A DNA stretch of 64,000 bases, taken from positions 1,662,308 to 1,726,307 of the forward strand of contig NZ_KZ454943.1 in NCBI RefSeq assembly GCF_002797395.1, in the 5' to 3' direction. The DNA comes from Bacillus solitudinis (GTDB taxonomy: Bacteria; Bacillota; Bacilli; Bacillales; Bacillaceae_D). Of the stretch, positions 24,599 through 33,352 are shown in pieces; the first letter of the stretch is position 1, and the number at the start of each line of letters is the position of its first letter. Made by a program: the position numbers and the translations under genes. The notes beneath the pieces were generated by a model. It saw only the letters and a program-made list of their open reading frames with translations, was not told the origin of the DNA and made no database searches.

Positions 24599-25075
24599 TT
24601 AGCGATAAAACTCTGGGCAATAGCCCGGTACAGCGACATAAAAACAATGATTTTTGTGCGCAAAGTCAAACTGTGTCATGGGGGATCTTGGCATCGTGGG
24701 GGTACAAGGATCTCGGTAGGACTGTCCTGGACTTGGGTTAAAAAACCACAAGTTCATTTTGGCCCGAGGTTCCCTGTAACCATTTAGCAAATCCCGGGCC
24801 CTCTGGAGGTCAGCTTCGTCGGGACGCTGTGTATACAAAGTTCCGTTTAAGACGGGCTCGAAATGAGGGATTCCAGTTCCAGGGATAGTTTGATAAATGG
24901 CATGCCTGATATTACGCAAATTTTTGAAGTCCGGTTCACAGTCTGCCTCCACCCGATTGGCCACAACCGTTCCTACCATGCTCATCCCTTGGGCTCCTTC
25001 ACCTATCGATTCCGACAGCATGAGCCTCGCTAACGCATCCACGTCACGGGAAGTATGTTTTATTCGTCTACCCAT
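24599..25075 (-). CDS. cwlJ: Spore cortex-lytic cell wall hydrolase CwlJ
   Basis: 158 residues. The SleB/CwlJ hydrolase fold covers almost the whole protein: DVDALARLMLSESIGEGAQG (with the catalytic Glu), GMSMVGTVVANRVEADCEPD, then NLWFFNPSPGQSY. No signal peptide, consistent with CwlJ, which is made in the mother cell and placed in the coat, unlike secreted SleB. GGGGGTGAG precedes ATG by 4-5 bases. Pairing with gerQ makes functional sense because CwlJ location depends on GerQ. Confidence 0.9.
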   Translation of the reverse strand: MGRRIKHTSRDVDALARLMLSESIGEGAQGMSMVGTVVANRVEADCEPDFKNLRNIRHAIYQTIPGTGIPHFEPVLNGTLYTQRPDEADLQRARDLLNGYREPRAKMNLWFFNPSPGQSYRDPCTPTMPRSPMTQFDFAHKNHCFYVAVPGYCPEFYR

Positions 25076-25434
25076 TTTCTCACCCCCTTCGGCTTATATA
25101 AGTAACTTATTGCCTGAAGTGAGTTTTGGTAACTTGCCTATCTGCCCAAACCTTGGAAGTTGCATATTAATAGCGAGGGGACGGACCATTTGCTGCTTTG
25201 GGAAGCACAGTATGTGTTGCTCCTGACTTATTAACATAATGGGTTGATTCTATGGAAAAAGCTGATGGGAGAGTAATTAGTGATACAAATGGGGAGCAGG
25301 CTGAAGAAGGGCTGGAATACACTCCCCGTGCTTCCGTTTTTACGAAGAGTAATTTTTTTGAAATTCTCCTACCAAAATTAACTTAGCTTTATATAGATAT
25401 TATGAAGACATACATACGATAGGAGGATCTTCAT
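25076..25434. other. Gene-free stretch upstream of cwlJ
   Basis: It should contain the cwlJ promoter on the minus strand; no consensus is clear. A 44-codon plus-strand frame (25252-25386) lacks a ribosome site and partly overlaps a degenerate GAAGC-type repeat (CCCCGTGCTTCC near 25324-25335), so I do not call it. Confidence 0.4.
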
Positions 25435-25802
25435 ATGACTCCATTCCGTATGATCCAAACAGGGTTCTGGAAGACCGCAAAAGTGATGGTGGAGATGACA
25501 CCGGAGGATAAGTTCTTTTTCATGTATCTTCTCACCAATCTGCAAGTGACTCCAATCGGCATCTACCGGATTACGAAAAAACAAGTGGCTTTTGAAACAG
25601 TTTCTTCATCGAAGCGGTGCAGCTGTTATTTGAGCGCTTTTTGCACCAGCATGCGCTCATTCGTTACAAGAGTGAAACAAGGGAGCTGGCGATCAAGAAC
25701 TGGGGCAAGCATAACCTCGGGCGTGGAGGCAAACCAATGCTTGATTGTATAAGGAAGGAACTGGAGGAAGTTAAGGATCGTTCTGTTATTGAGTATGTTT
25801 GA
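25435..25802 (+). pseudogene. Frameshifted N-terminal part of a phage-type DnaD-like replication protein
   Basis: ATG behind TAGGAGG. MTPFRMIQTGFWKTAKVMVE, then MTPEDKFFFMYLLTNLQ and IGIYRITKKQVAFE match the N-terminal winged-helix of phage replisome organisers. The frame is lost near 25594; in the next frame FFIEAVQLLFERFL, then RYKSETRELAIKNWGKHNL and GGKPMLDCIRKELEEVKDRS continue the same family. One base change restores the frame. The DnaD domain expected after about residue 120 is absent (stop at 25800-25802). A phage relic with no other phage genes nearby. Confidence 0.8.
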
Positions 25803-25903
25803 ATTGCTGTATGGCTGACTTGAGCTTGATCATATATTGATAACTTTATTAAAAACAAGCTATGACTCGCAACCTATTGCACGAAGTAGCTCTCTTATTC
25901 TAG

Positions 25904-25933
25904 AGAAAGCACGAGAACCGTCCCCGCGCTTCC
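25904..25933. repeat. GAAGC-type intergenic hairpin, copy 3
   Basis: GAAAGCACGAGAACCGTC then CCCGCGCTTCC; the preceding CTCTTATTCTAGA also matches copy 1. Confidence 0.7.
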
Positions 25934-25941
25934 ACAACTTT

Positions 25942-27615
25942 CTAAATATTTAGCATGATGTAAATTTTGTACAATAATACCGCAGTATCTTTTTTTGTCA
26001 TGACTGCCTTTGGATGCAGCAAGTTATCTTTATCAGAAATTATAAGTTTTAACTCAGCTGCAGACGCCACTTTATTCACAAGGTTAGGAGATACAGCGCC
26101 ATTATCAGAATAGATATTCAGATTTCCTTCAGGAGGAGTGATATTCTTCTTTAGAGAGTAGGCATCAAGAGCAAGGCTGACCGCATTTTCGCGAGTTAAG
26201 AGTTCAGGTCTCTGATCTATATTTTCAAGTCCCAGTTCGTTTGGTTGTAAACCAGTTAATTTTTCTAACATCTCTACATAATCTTTCAAGCGAACCTCTC
26301 GTTCTGGTTTGAAATTTTCGCCTACACCAGACATTACTCCTAAAAGAGCCATCTTTTCAATTTGTTCTCTTTCCCAAACTGTTTCGGTATCTTTAAATAC
26401 TTCTCTCATTTCTTTATGGTATGGAAGTGAGTATTGAGCTAAAGCAGGAATCTTATCATTTATTTCCTCGACAATCATTCTTGCCATTTGCTTAGCACCT
26501 GCTTCTTTAAAATGCGTATTGTCATTCGATCCAGTAGGATAATTGGGATTTTCACCTGGCTTTAGCTGCATAAAGATGGAAGCTGTCCCTTCATAGCCAA
26601 GTTCGTTATAATACTCCAAACTTTTTGTGTTCAAATCGAGAAGGACCAGATTATTCTCAGCAGCTACCTCTTTCATCGCCTGAGTATAGGCTGGAAAACT
26701 ATCAACAAAGGCACCAATATCTTTTTTAAACGTACGTCTGTTCATTGAAGTTAAAGCAACTGGGATTGCTCCTCGTTGGATTGCCCCTTTAACGTAATAA
26801 TTGTTCAGGTATGACTTGTATTCATCAACTGTCACGTATCGATCAGGATAATTAACAGCTTCATCATTGTGAGCAAACTGAATAAAGACATAATCCCCAG
26901 GTTTCACATCAACAAGCAAGTCATTCAATCTGCCTTCAGCATAGGCAGTTCTAGTACTTCTCCCCCCCATTGCCCGGTTTTTAATTTTTATTTCTGGCTG
27001 AAATAGACGGTCAAGAACTTGTCCCCAGCCAGTCATTGGAGCACGTGCAATTTCATAATTCCTTACAGTTGAGTCACTAATCAAAAAAATGGATGGGTCT
27101 TCACCTGCTGTCCGTTTTGGCAATGGAGTAATGGTCAGCTCGGAAAGAGTATTTGGTTCTCCCGTCATCCTAAAATTCATGGAATCATCGATTAAAGCGA
27201 ACTTAAATGTCAATATATTTTCGCCATCCTGCTGGACCCATGACTTTTTGATTTCTACATTATTGACAAAGACTTTTGTTTTAGCAGTATCCATTGTATG
27301 AGGGGCAACCAGAGAAACACTATAATCGTTTACTGGTAAATCGACACGGAATAGAATTTCCGAACCTGAAATTGCATCTTGACTAGTTTGAATTTCAGAT
27401 GAATTTTCCAATCCATTTCCCGTTTCCGATGAGTAATTTGAGGACTTATCGATTCTGATAAACCCATCTTTTGGATTTTCTCCGAATGAAAATTTGAAAC
27501 CTTGTTCAATTTCTGCCGCTAGTACCTGGCTTAATGGTGTAGCAGTAGACATGATACTCATAAAGACTATGAGAAAAACAAAAGTTAAACTCCATATTCG
27601 TTTCCCTTTTTTCAT
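25942..27615 (-). CDS. Secreted CE12 rhamnogalacturonan acetylesterase with C-terminal SLH-like region
   Basis: 557 residues. Signal peptide about 1-34 (ends near VLAA). About 38-165 is a beta domain of the kind attached to rhamnogalacturonan lyases and esterases (FKFSFGENPKDGFIRIDKSS), related to the modules at 62650-63490. The SGNH esterase covers about 173-400: ISDSTV (Ser nucleophile), AMGGRSTRT (oxyanion Gly), VFIQFAHNDEAV (Asn) and SNDNTHFKEAGA (Asp/His). The tail (about 405-557) contains degenerate SLH repeats (EREQIEKMALLGVMSGVGEN, RENAVSLALDAYSL), suggesting wall attachment. It removes acetyl groups from rhamnogalacturonan I. It is downstream of and co-directional with a second CE12 gene, 50 bases apart. 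Confidence 0.85.
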   Translation of the reverse strand: MKKGKRIWSLTFVFLIVFMSIMSTATPLSQVLAAEIEQGFKFSFGENPKDGFIRIDKSSNYSSETGNGLENSSEIQTSQDAISGSEILFRVDLPVNDYSVSLVAPHTMDTAKTKVFVNNVEIKKSWVQQDGENILTFKFALIDDSMNFRMTGEPNTLSELTITPLPKRTAGEDPSIFLISDSTVRNYEIARAPMTGWGQVLDRLFQPEIKIKNRAMGGRSTRTAYAEGRLNDLLVDVKPGDYVFIQFAHNDEAVNYPDRYVTVDEYKSYLNNYYVKGAIQRGAIPVALTSMNRRTFKKDIGAFVDSFPAYTQAMKEVAAENNLVLLDLNTKSLEYYNELGYEGTASIFMQLKPGENPNYPTGSNDNTHFKEAGAKQMARMIVEEINDKIPALAQYSLPYHKEMREVFKDTETVWEREQIEKMALLGVMSGVGENFKPEREVRLKDYVEMLEKLTGLQPNELGLENIDQRPELLTRENAVSLALDAYSLKKNITPPEGNLNIYSDNGAVSPNLVNKVASAAELKLIISDKDNLLHPKAVMTKKDTAVLLYKIYIMLNI

Positions 27616-27665
27616 ATTATACTCCTTTCAATTTTCAGGTTTTTATTGGTAGGAACACTCATAAG

Positions 27666-28469
27666 TTATTCTTGAATCACATGACTATGAAGATACCTAA
27701 GCTTCAATTCCTTAATCTCATGTGCGACCAATTTTGCAATTAGTCTAGCTCCATTCTCTTGAAAATGCGTATTATCTTGAACTCCGTCAGGGTAATTTTC
27801 ATGTTCATCCGCCTCAAGCCATAAAAATACTTTTTTCGTTTCTTCTGGACCAACCTCTTGATACAATGCCTTACTTTTTGTTGTTAAATCAATAACAGGT
27901 ACATGTAATTCAGCACCAAGCTCCCTCAAAGCCTGCGGGTAATCTCCGAGAGAATCTCTAGCCTGCCCGTCATCTGTAAAACGTCTTCGTTCCACTGACG
28001 TTACTAAAACCGGGAGCGCATCTTTTGCATAAGCTCCATCAATATACTGCTTTAAATAGCTTTTATACGTTGTTGAAGGCTCTGTGTACCGGCTTGGGTC
28101 ATCATTTTTTTGATCGTTATGACCAAATTGAATAAATAGATAATCCCCTTTTTCAATCTGATTCAAAACATCCGTTAGCCTGCCTTCATCAATAAAACTT
28201 TTCGAGCTTCGTCCGGATGCAGCATGATTTTTTACAACAATTTTCTGATCAAACATCTCACCAAAAACCTGTCCCCATCCAGCTCTTGGGGCGAAATTGC
28301 TTGAATAGTTGGAAGCGGTAGAATCACCGACCACATAGATGGATCTAGTATTTTGGTCGTGATCAGACTTTCCTTTTTCCAATCCGATTGACGCAAAAAT
28401 AGTCAAAGCACCTAAAGTTAGAAACAAAGGAAATAGAGCGATACATAACAAAGAAAGCTTCTTTTTCAT
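27666..28469 (-). CDS. CE12 rhamnogalacturonan acetylesterase (YesT/RhgT-like) with membrane or signal anchor
   Basis: 267 residues. An N-terminal hydrophobic segment (LSLLCIALFPLFLTLGALTI) acts as signal or anchor; no lipobox is obvious. All SGNH blocks are present: YVVGDSTASNYS (Ser), NHAASGRSSKSF (Gly), LFIQFGHNDQKND (Asn) and VQDNTHFQENGA (Asp-His). Single-domain size matches YesT/RhgT of B. subtilis. A cre-like site lies about 40 bases upstream, and a divergent AraC regulator follows, so induction by pectic sugars with catabolite repression is likely (inference). Confidence 0.85.
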   Translation of the reverse strand: MKKKLSLLCIALFPLFLTLGALTIFASIGLEKGKSDHDQNTRSIYVVGDSTASNYSSNFAPRAGWGQVFGEMFDQKIVVKNHAASGRSSKSFIDEGRLTDVLNQIEKGDYLFIQFGHNDQKNDDPSRYTEPSTTYKSYLKQYIDGAYAKDALPVLVTSVERRRFTDDGQARDSLGDYPQALRELGAELHVPVIDLTTKSKALYQEVGPEETKKVFLWLEADEHENYPDGVQDNTHFQENGARLIAKLVAHEIKELKLRYLHSHVIQE

Positions 28470-28508
28470 CTGTTTATCCCCTCCTAAAATTAATTAAACC
28501 TCCTAAAA

Positions 28509-28525
28509 ATTGAAGCGCTTTCAAT
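28509..28525. promoter_or_regulatory. cre-like site upstream of the CE12 operon
   Basis: ATTGAAGCGCTTTCAAT fits WTGNAANCGNWWWCAW with one mismatch. It lies about 40 bases before the CE12 start, within reach for CcpA repression. Confidence 0.55.
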
Positions 28526-28721
28526 AAAAAGAACATTTCTACTCCTTTCCAAAAGAGTATTAAAAATGCATTACTTTCTATGCATTGATAAATTTAACAC
28601 GAAAGTTTAAGATATTGTTACGGTTTTTTGTCTTATCTTTACATTTACATGTTCAATAAATAAAAATTTTTTTATTCTGTTTCTATTATCTGAGCAAAAT
28701 CTTATAAAAGTAACCCTTCTT

Positions 28722-28737
28722 ATGAAAGCGGTTTATT
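28722..28737. promoter_or_regulatory. Weak cre-like site before the AraC-type gene
   Basis: ATGAAAGCGGTTTATT has the TGAAAGCG left half of a cre but two mismatches on the right. It is 27 bases from the start codon. Confidence 0.3.
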
Positions 28738-28763
28738 ATATTTTCTAGTGAGGTGAAGGTAGC

Positions 28764-29618
28764 TTGATAAGCCCTGTCAACGAAAAGTACAGTATAGAAA
28801 ACGAAGCCTTCTCGATTCAATATTTAAACTTTTATGGGAAATTCAACATGACGAAAAGTCACCATCATTCTTATTATGAAATTTTTTATTTGCTTGGAGG
28901 AGAACGAACCTATTTAATTAATAACATAGAATATAAAGCCCAAAAAGGCGATCTCGTCATCATTAATCCTCATGACCCTCATTATACGACTAGTACAGAT
29001 GTACCGAATTTTGAACGAATTGTGGTTTATTTTGAGCCGGAATTTATCCTTCCTCAATGCGAGGAACTAGCGGATACCCTTTTCCCTTTAGCTCAAGGCT
29101 CCCAGCTCATAAAGTTTCCCTTAAAGGATCAGTTAGCCATCGAGCAAATCATCCGTGAGCTATTTTCGGAATGCAGCCAACAGGAATCAGGATTTGAACC
29201 ATGTGTGAAATCAACCTTGAGCCTGCTGCTCATCCGAATTTACCGTCTTCTGAATCAAGAGAATCGAGACCTTCATGACCACACACACCCCATGTTTGAA
29301 AAAATACAAGAAATAACCTCCTATATTAAAAGACACTACTACGATGATATTAAATTGGAAGACATTGCAAAGGATTTTTACATAAGCCCTTCCTATTTAA
29401 GCAGAATCTTTAAAAAGTTGACTGGGTTTGGCTTCCGAGAATATTTAGTGGAGATTCGAATGAACGAGGCTAAAAAACAATTACGAGAGACACAAGAAAA
29501 AACATTGACGATTGCTGACAATGTTGGGTTTTCAACGTTATCTCACTTTAATACAACGTTTAAAAAGCTTGTAGGAGTCACTCCGATACAGTATCGGAAA
29601 AGATCAGGGGAGCGTTAA
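28764..29618 (+). CDS. AraC-family transcriptional regulator
   Basis: 284 residues. A cupin-like sensor domain (about 20-160: KSHHHSYYEIFYLLGGERTY, GDLVIINPHDPHYTTS) precedes a C-terminal AraC double helix-turn-helix (about 185-282: DDIKLEDIAKDFYISPSYLS RIF; TIADNVGFSTLSHFNTTFKK; GVTPIQYRK). The start is TTG 28764 behind GAGGTGAAGG. It is divergent from the two CE12 genes and shares their 290-bp promoter region, so it is probably their activator, responding to a pectin-derived sugar. Confidence 0.85.
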   Translation: MISPVNEKYSIENEAFSIQYLNFYGKFNMTKSHHHSYYEIFYLLGGERTYLINNIEYKAQKGDLVIINPHDPHYTTSTDVPNFERIVVYFEPEFILPQCEELADTLFPLAQGSQLIKFPLKDQLAIEQIIRELFSECSQQESGFEPCVKSTLSLLLIRIYRLLNQENRDLHDHTHPMFEKIQEITSYIKRHYYDDIKLEDIAKDFYISPSYLSRIFKKLTGFGFREYLVEIRMNEAKKQLRETQEKTLTIADNVGFSTLSHFNTTFKKLVGVTPIQYRKRSGER

Positions 29619-29778
29619 TTTAACTACTCTAAACATGCAACCTCTGAAATACACTATACCGAACAACGGCGGTATCCAGCTCCAGGCTTACAGGAAGACC
29701 TCCGTCTAATGGATAGCTACGTTGTATAATAGAAGGTTTGCTGAATTCTTTTTTTCTAAAGTTCAAGCCTTGACTGAA

Positions 29779-29850
29779 CGAAGTGTTCAAAGGATTGCCG
29801 TTCTCATAGATGTAATAACTTCAAGACAAGCAATGACAATTTTGGTAAGG
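29779..29850 (+). pseudogene. GGDEF-domain fragment, copy 2 (more degraded)
   Basis: The DNA TCAAAGGATTGCCGTTCTCA and the following bases match 23149-23225, with small deletions that break the frame (QRIAVLIDVITSRQ instead of QRIAVLMLDVNTFK). It is too short to function. Confidence 0.65.
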
Positions 29851-29877
29851 GAAGCGCCGGGACGGTTCCCGCGCTTC
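29851..29877. repeat. GAAGC-type intergenic hairpin, copy 4 (inverted core)
   Basis: GAAGCGC / GCGCTTC stem around CGGGACGGTTCCC; GGACGGTTC is the complement of the GAACCGTCC core of the other copies. Confidence 0.7.
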
Positions 29878-29984
29878 ATCCTACGCTTTAAAAATAAGAT
29901 TAGGAGAAACTCCCAAAATCCTCGTTGCTTGCCGTTGCGATCCCCCCTCAATTCTTTTTACTTTTTTCAACAATTCATTTCGCT

Positions 29985-30265
29985 TCACGTTCGGCAAACT
30001 CTTAACTTGCGGTATTTCCAATTATAATAAGATGTAAAGCTAATCCCAATCCGCTTCATTGTAATCCAAAGATCCTCATTCCCCTCCCTTATTACTAGCA
30101 AATGAACATGGTTACTCATCAAACACCAACCATACACCGTCATGTTCACCCGCTTTTTATATTTCAAAACCGTATCAAGATACTTTATCCGGTTCTCATC
30201 GTCATAAAAAATATCCTGCCCACCAGCCCCCGCCACATAATATGGTATATTCCAGTTTTACTTGA
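29985..30265 (-). pseudogene. Remnant of a REP-associated / IS200-like tyrosine transposase (Y1_Tnp)
   Basis: Codons from 30265 read KTGIYHIMWRG in one frame; after a one-base shift near 30233 they read GGQDIFYDDENRIKYLDTVL, YKKRVNMTVYGWCLMSNHVH and LLVIREGNEDL. SNHVHLL is the HUH motif of the Y1 transposase fold. The catalytic Tyr helix near the C-terminus is missing (the frame ends after YYNWKYRK). Inactive. Immediately upstream stands a hairpin duplicated elsewhere in the window (30274-30311), which is notable because RAYT proteins mobilise hairpins. Confidence 0.8.
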
Positions 30266-30273
30266 CGGTCATA

Positions 30274-30337
30274 ACAACAGGCCCTCCCATTATTTATGGA
30301 GGGCCTGTTGTTATTTTTAGTACCGGTAACTTGGTCA
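30274..30337. repeat. Copy 2 of the ACAACAGGCCCTCC hairpin block
   Basis: Stem 30274-30287 with 30298-30311, identical to the sspH terminator hairpin including the loop CATTATTTAT, and followed by TTATTTTTAG, CCGGTAACTTGGTCAA. Here no gene ends next to it. Confidence 0.85.
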
Positions 30338-30377
30338 AACCGACGAGCTATTATTTCCTACTGTTGATGAGCAAGCT

Positions 30378-30512
30378 ATCGGTTTGAAATAGAGTATTTA
30401 CCGAACCGATCTTCGGACCAGAAACAATAATTATGATTGTAGTAATCAGGGAAAAATCGCGACCCTTGTCCATAAGGGTACCCATGATGTGGAGCCAAGT
30501 TTGGAAACTATT
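30378..30512 (-). pseudogene. Possible fragment of a Tyr/His/Gly-rich coat-like protein
   Basis: One minus frame reads FPNLAPHHGYPYGQGSRFFP then DYYNHNYCFW and stops after SISNR. Composition recalls small spore-coat proteins of Bacillus. A stop immediately upstream and no start make it a fragment at best. Confidence 0.25.
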
Positions 30513-30596
30513 CAACTAATCAGACAATTATTCTAGTTTAGTGTCGGCACTGCCTATAGGAATGGGTTTTGGGACAAGGAATCATTCCCTTTGCGC

Positions 30597-30985
30597 CTAC
30601 TTCTTCACTTTGATCTCAATCGATGCCTGGTTTGCATAGGATCCCAATAAATCTTCAAGATCGGAAAGACTGATAGGACCGTCAACGGTTTGAATGTAGA
30701 TACGCTTATCCTCAATTGATTCAACTGTACCATAAATATCATCTTCAAATTGAAGCTTGTTCATACTAATATAGTAATCAATCTTTTGATTGGCAGCTCT
30801 TTTGTAAAAGTACTCTGGATCGAACTTCCTGCGAAATACGTGTCTTTCTCTGCTGCCTCAAGCATTTCTTCATGCTGAGGATGGTCGGGATTCATGACTA
30901 TTTTCAAAAATGCATCATACCTTTCAACTGAGCGAATAAATTCCGGTGGGCGACTCCACTGCCCATCATTACATGGAGATAACAC
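30597..30985 (-). pseudogene. Frameshifted C-terminal fragment, probably of a pRiA4b ORF-3-like protein
   Basis: DGQWSRPPEFIRSVERYDAF, then LKIVMNPDHPQHEEMLEAAE recall the PPEDxGG...FLxxxxxPxHPEHEEML region of that family. After a shift near 30830 a second frame reads KFDPEYFYKRAANQKIDYYI and continues to a stop at 30597-30599, following the usual FDPExF. Only the last 130 codons remain, abutting an IS3 relic. The family call is moderate; the frameshift is certain. Confidence 0.45.
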
Positions 30986-31039
30986 AGAGACTTTACCAAC
31001 TATTTCTTGATTTGCTACTGCGTCAACAGCATGGTGTAA

Positions 31040-32030
31040 CTGCTAGACTAAAGCTGCGGAAAAACGTTCGATTGCATGATTATCGGCTTGCCTTTGCGGT
31101 TAAAACTCATCGTAATCCCGCTTTCCATTAACAACCTATGATAGGCATTAGAAGTAAATTGATTTCCATTATCACAATTCATGATTTTAGGATTGCCATA
31201 TTCAATGATTGCTTGCTCAATTGTCTCAATGACATTATGTAAATGCAGCGTCGGCTCTAATTGCCAACCAACGACATAACGACTATACCAGTCGATAATC
31301 GCAACTTAATAACAAAAACAATCGATCATTCCAATATATGAGATATTAATGCTCCAGACATGATTCGGATGATCAATCGTTAAACCTTGTAATAGATAAC
31401 CGTGTGCATCTCTACATATTGCTTTACCGGAATCTTTATTTTCATCTTCTCCATCAAACTACTTGTTCGCTTTAGACCGTTCTTAATATTGTAGCGCTTT
31501 CGAAGGCGGCCATTTATTAACCGAACCCCAAAACCTGGGAAATTTGTATGAATCTCATCAATACAATTCATAAGAAGAACATCATCCAAAGAAGGTTCCT
31601 TGGATGATGTATAATAAGAAGACTGAGAAATTTGGAGTACATCGCATTGACGACTAATCGATAGTTTCGGATAATTTGGCTCTATTAAACTCTTACGATC
31701 CTTCACCCGCATTCCTCTCACAATCGTGCTTTGCAAATGATAACTCCATTTCTTTCTTATTCAACTGGTCTAGTAATCGACTATTCTCCTTCTGCAACTC
31801 CTGTACTCTAAGATCTCCAGTTGTTTCCTTAAATAAGACTAACGGCAACCTACCCAAAGCTTCCTCTTTCCACTTCCGTAACGTTACATAATTAATCCCA
31901 TACTTTTCTCTAATACTTACCATCGTTTTATTACTACTAAAAAGGTCTAAAATGACCGTTTCTTTAAATTCAGGAGAATATTTTTTATGATTTTTCATGG
32001 CTCAAACTATAGCATAATCTGTAATTTTTT
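31040..32030 (-). mobile_element. Decayed IS3-family (IS150-like) insertion sequence
   Basis: OrfA (31693-31998, 101 codons) has the HTH of IS3-group transposases (YSPEFKETVILDLFSSNKTM, LRKWKEE) but is shorter than full OrfA. OrfB starts at about 31736 (YPKLSISRQCDVLQISQSSY) and stops at 31380. Beyond, shifted frames show the integrase core: IDWYSRYVVGWQLEP and NCDNGNQFTSNAYHRL with DDE residues, then NHAIERF. At least three frame breaks; the right end is not identifiable. A possible terminal TGGACAAAAAATTACAG lies at about 32015-32032. Confidence 0.85.
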
Positions 32031-32077
32031 GTCCATGTTTTTGGGTACGGTATGTTAGCGGGTGATTATTTGTACTA

Positions 32078-33242
32078 CTAATCTCTACTAAATAAATCTC
32101 TTGTGTATACTTTATCCTCTACTTCACGTAAGTCATCTGATAAGCGATTAGCCACAATAACATCACTAATCTTCTTAAATTCTTCAAAATCATTTACTAC
32201 TCTTGAATTATAAAACTATCCTCGCTTAAAGCTGGCTCATAAACAACGACTTCAATACCCTTTGCTTTTATACGTTTCATAACCCCTTGAATAGCAGATT
32301 GCCTAAAGTTGTCCGAATCCATTTTCATTGTCAGTCGATAAATTCCTACAATCTTAGGGTTTCGTTTAATAATCATTTCTGCTATATGATCTTTTCTTGT
32401 TCTGTTAGCATCTACAATTGCTGCCATAATATTATTTGGAACATCAGCATAGTTAGCAAGTAGCTGCTTTGTGTCCTTTGGCAAACAGTAACCTCCATAA
32501 CCAAACGATGGATTGTTATAGTGGTTCCCAATTCGGGGATCAAGTCCTACACCTTCAATTATTTGCTGTGCATTTAATCCCCTAACCTCTGCATACGAAT
32601 CGAGCTCATTAAAGAAAGCAACCCTCATTGCTAAGTATGTGTTAGCAAATAGCTTTATAGCTTCTGCTTCGGTTGAATTAGTATACAAGACATCAATATC
32701 TTCTTTTAGAGCACCTTGCACTAATAAATCTGCAAAAACCTTAGCTCTTTTAGACTGCTCGCCTACAATGATCCGAGAAGGATATAGATTATCATATAAA
32801 GCCTTACCTTCTCTTAGAAATTCTGGCGAGAATATAATATTGTTAGTTTCGAAGTTTTTACGAACTTTCTCTGTATAACCTACTGGAACAGTTGATTTGA
32901 TGACCATTACTGCATCTGGGTTAATGGATAAAACATTGGCAATGACCGCTTCTACTGTTCTAGTATTGAAGTAATTTTTTCCGGATCATAGTTTGTTGGA
33001 GTAGAAATAATTACATATTCTGCATCTTTAAAAGCTATATAATTATCAGTTGTTGCAGTTAAATTTAATTCTTTAGTTACTAAATACTCTTCAATCTCAT
33101 TATCAAAAATCGGAGATTTTTTATTATTAATCATATCTACTTTCTCTTGAATAATATCTAGTGCTATAACTTCATTATGTTGGGATAACAATACAGCATT
33201 AGATAATCCCACATATCCTGTTCCAGCAATTGTAATTTTCAT
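32078..33242 (-). pseudogene. ugd: UDP-glucose 6-dehydrogenase, interrupted by two single-base homopolymer frameshifts
   Basis: Three frames together encode a full-length 388-residue enzyme. Frame 1 (33242-32952): [20 protein letters not shown] (Rossmann) and [10 protein letters not shown]. Frame 2 (32950-32200): [54 protein letters not shown] with the catalytic Cys. Frame 3 (to 32078): [20 protein letters not shown], then [20 protein letters not shown]. One extra A in the A6 run near 32981, and one extra T in the T4 run near 32208, would restore the frame. It makes UDP-glucuronate from UDP-glucose, the product of GtaB encoded at 45326. It is the last gene of the exopolysaccharide operon. Confidence 0.85.
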
Positions 33243-33352
33243 TTTTTCACATCCTTACTCTATAATGTAAGCTAACAGTCATTAACACTCTCATATTGTA
33301 CTTCTATATTTACTATTTTATATTTTAATTTTTAGCTCGATCATCAGAACTA

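Larger units (their letters stand above)
29619..29984. other. Stretch of relics between the AraC gene and the RAYT remnant
   Basis: No intact gene. It contains the second GGDEF fragment (29779-29850) and a GAAGC-type hairpin (29851-29877). Confidence 0.5.
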
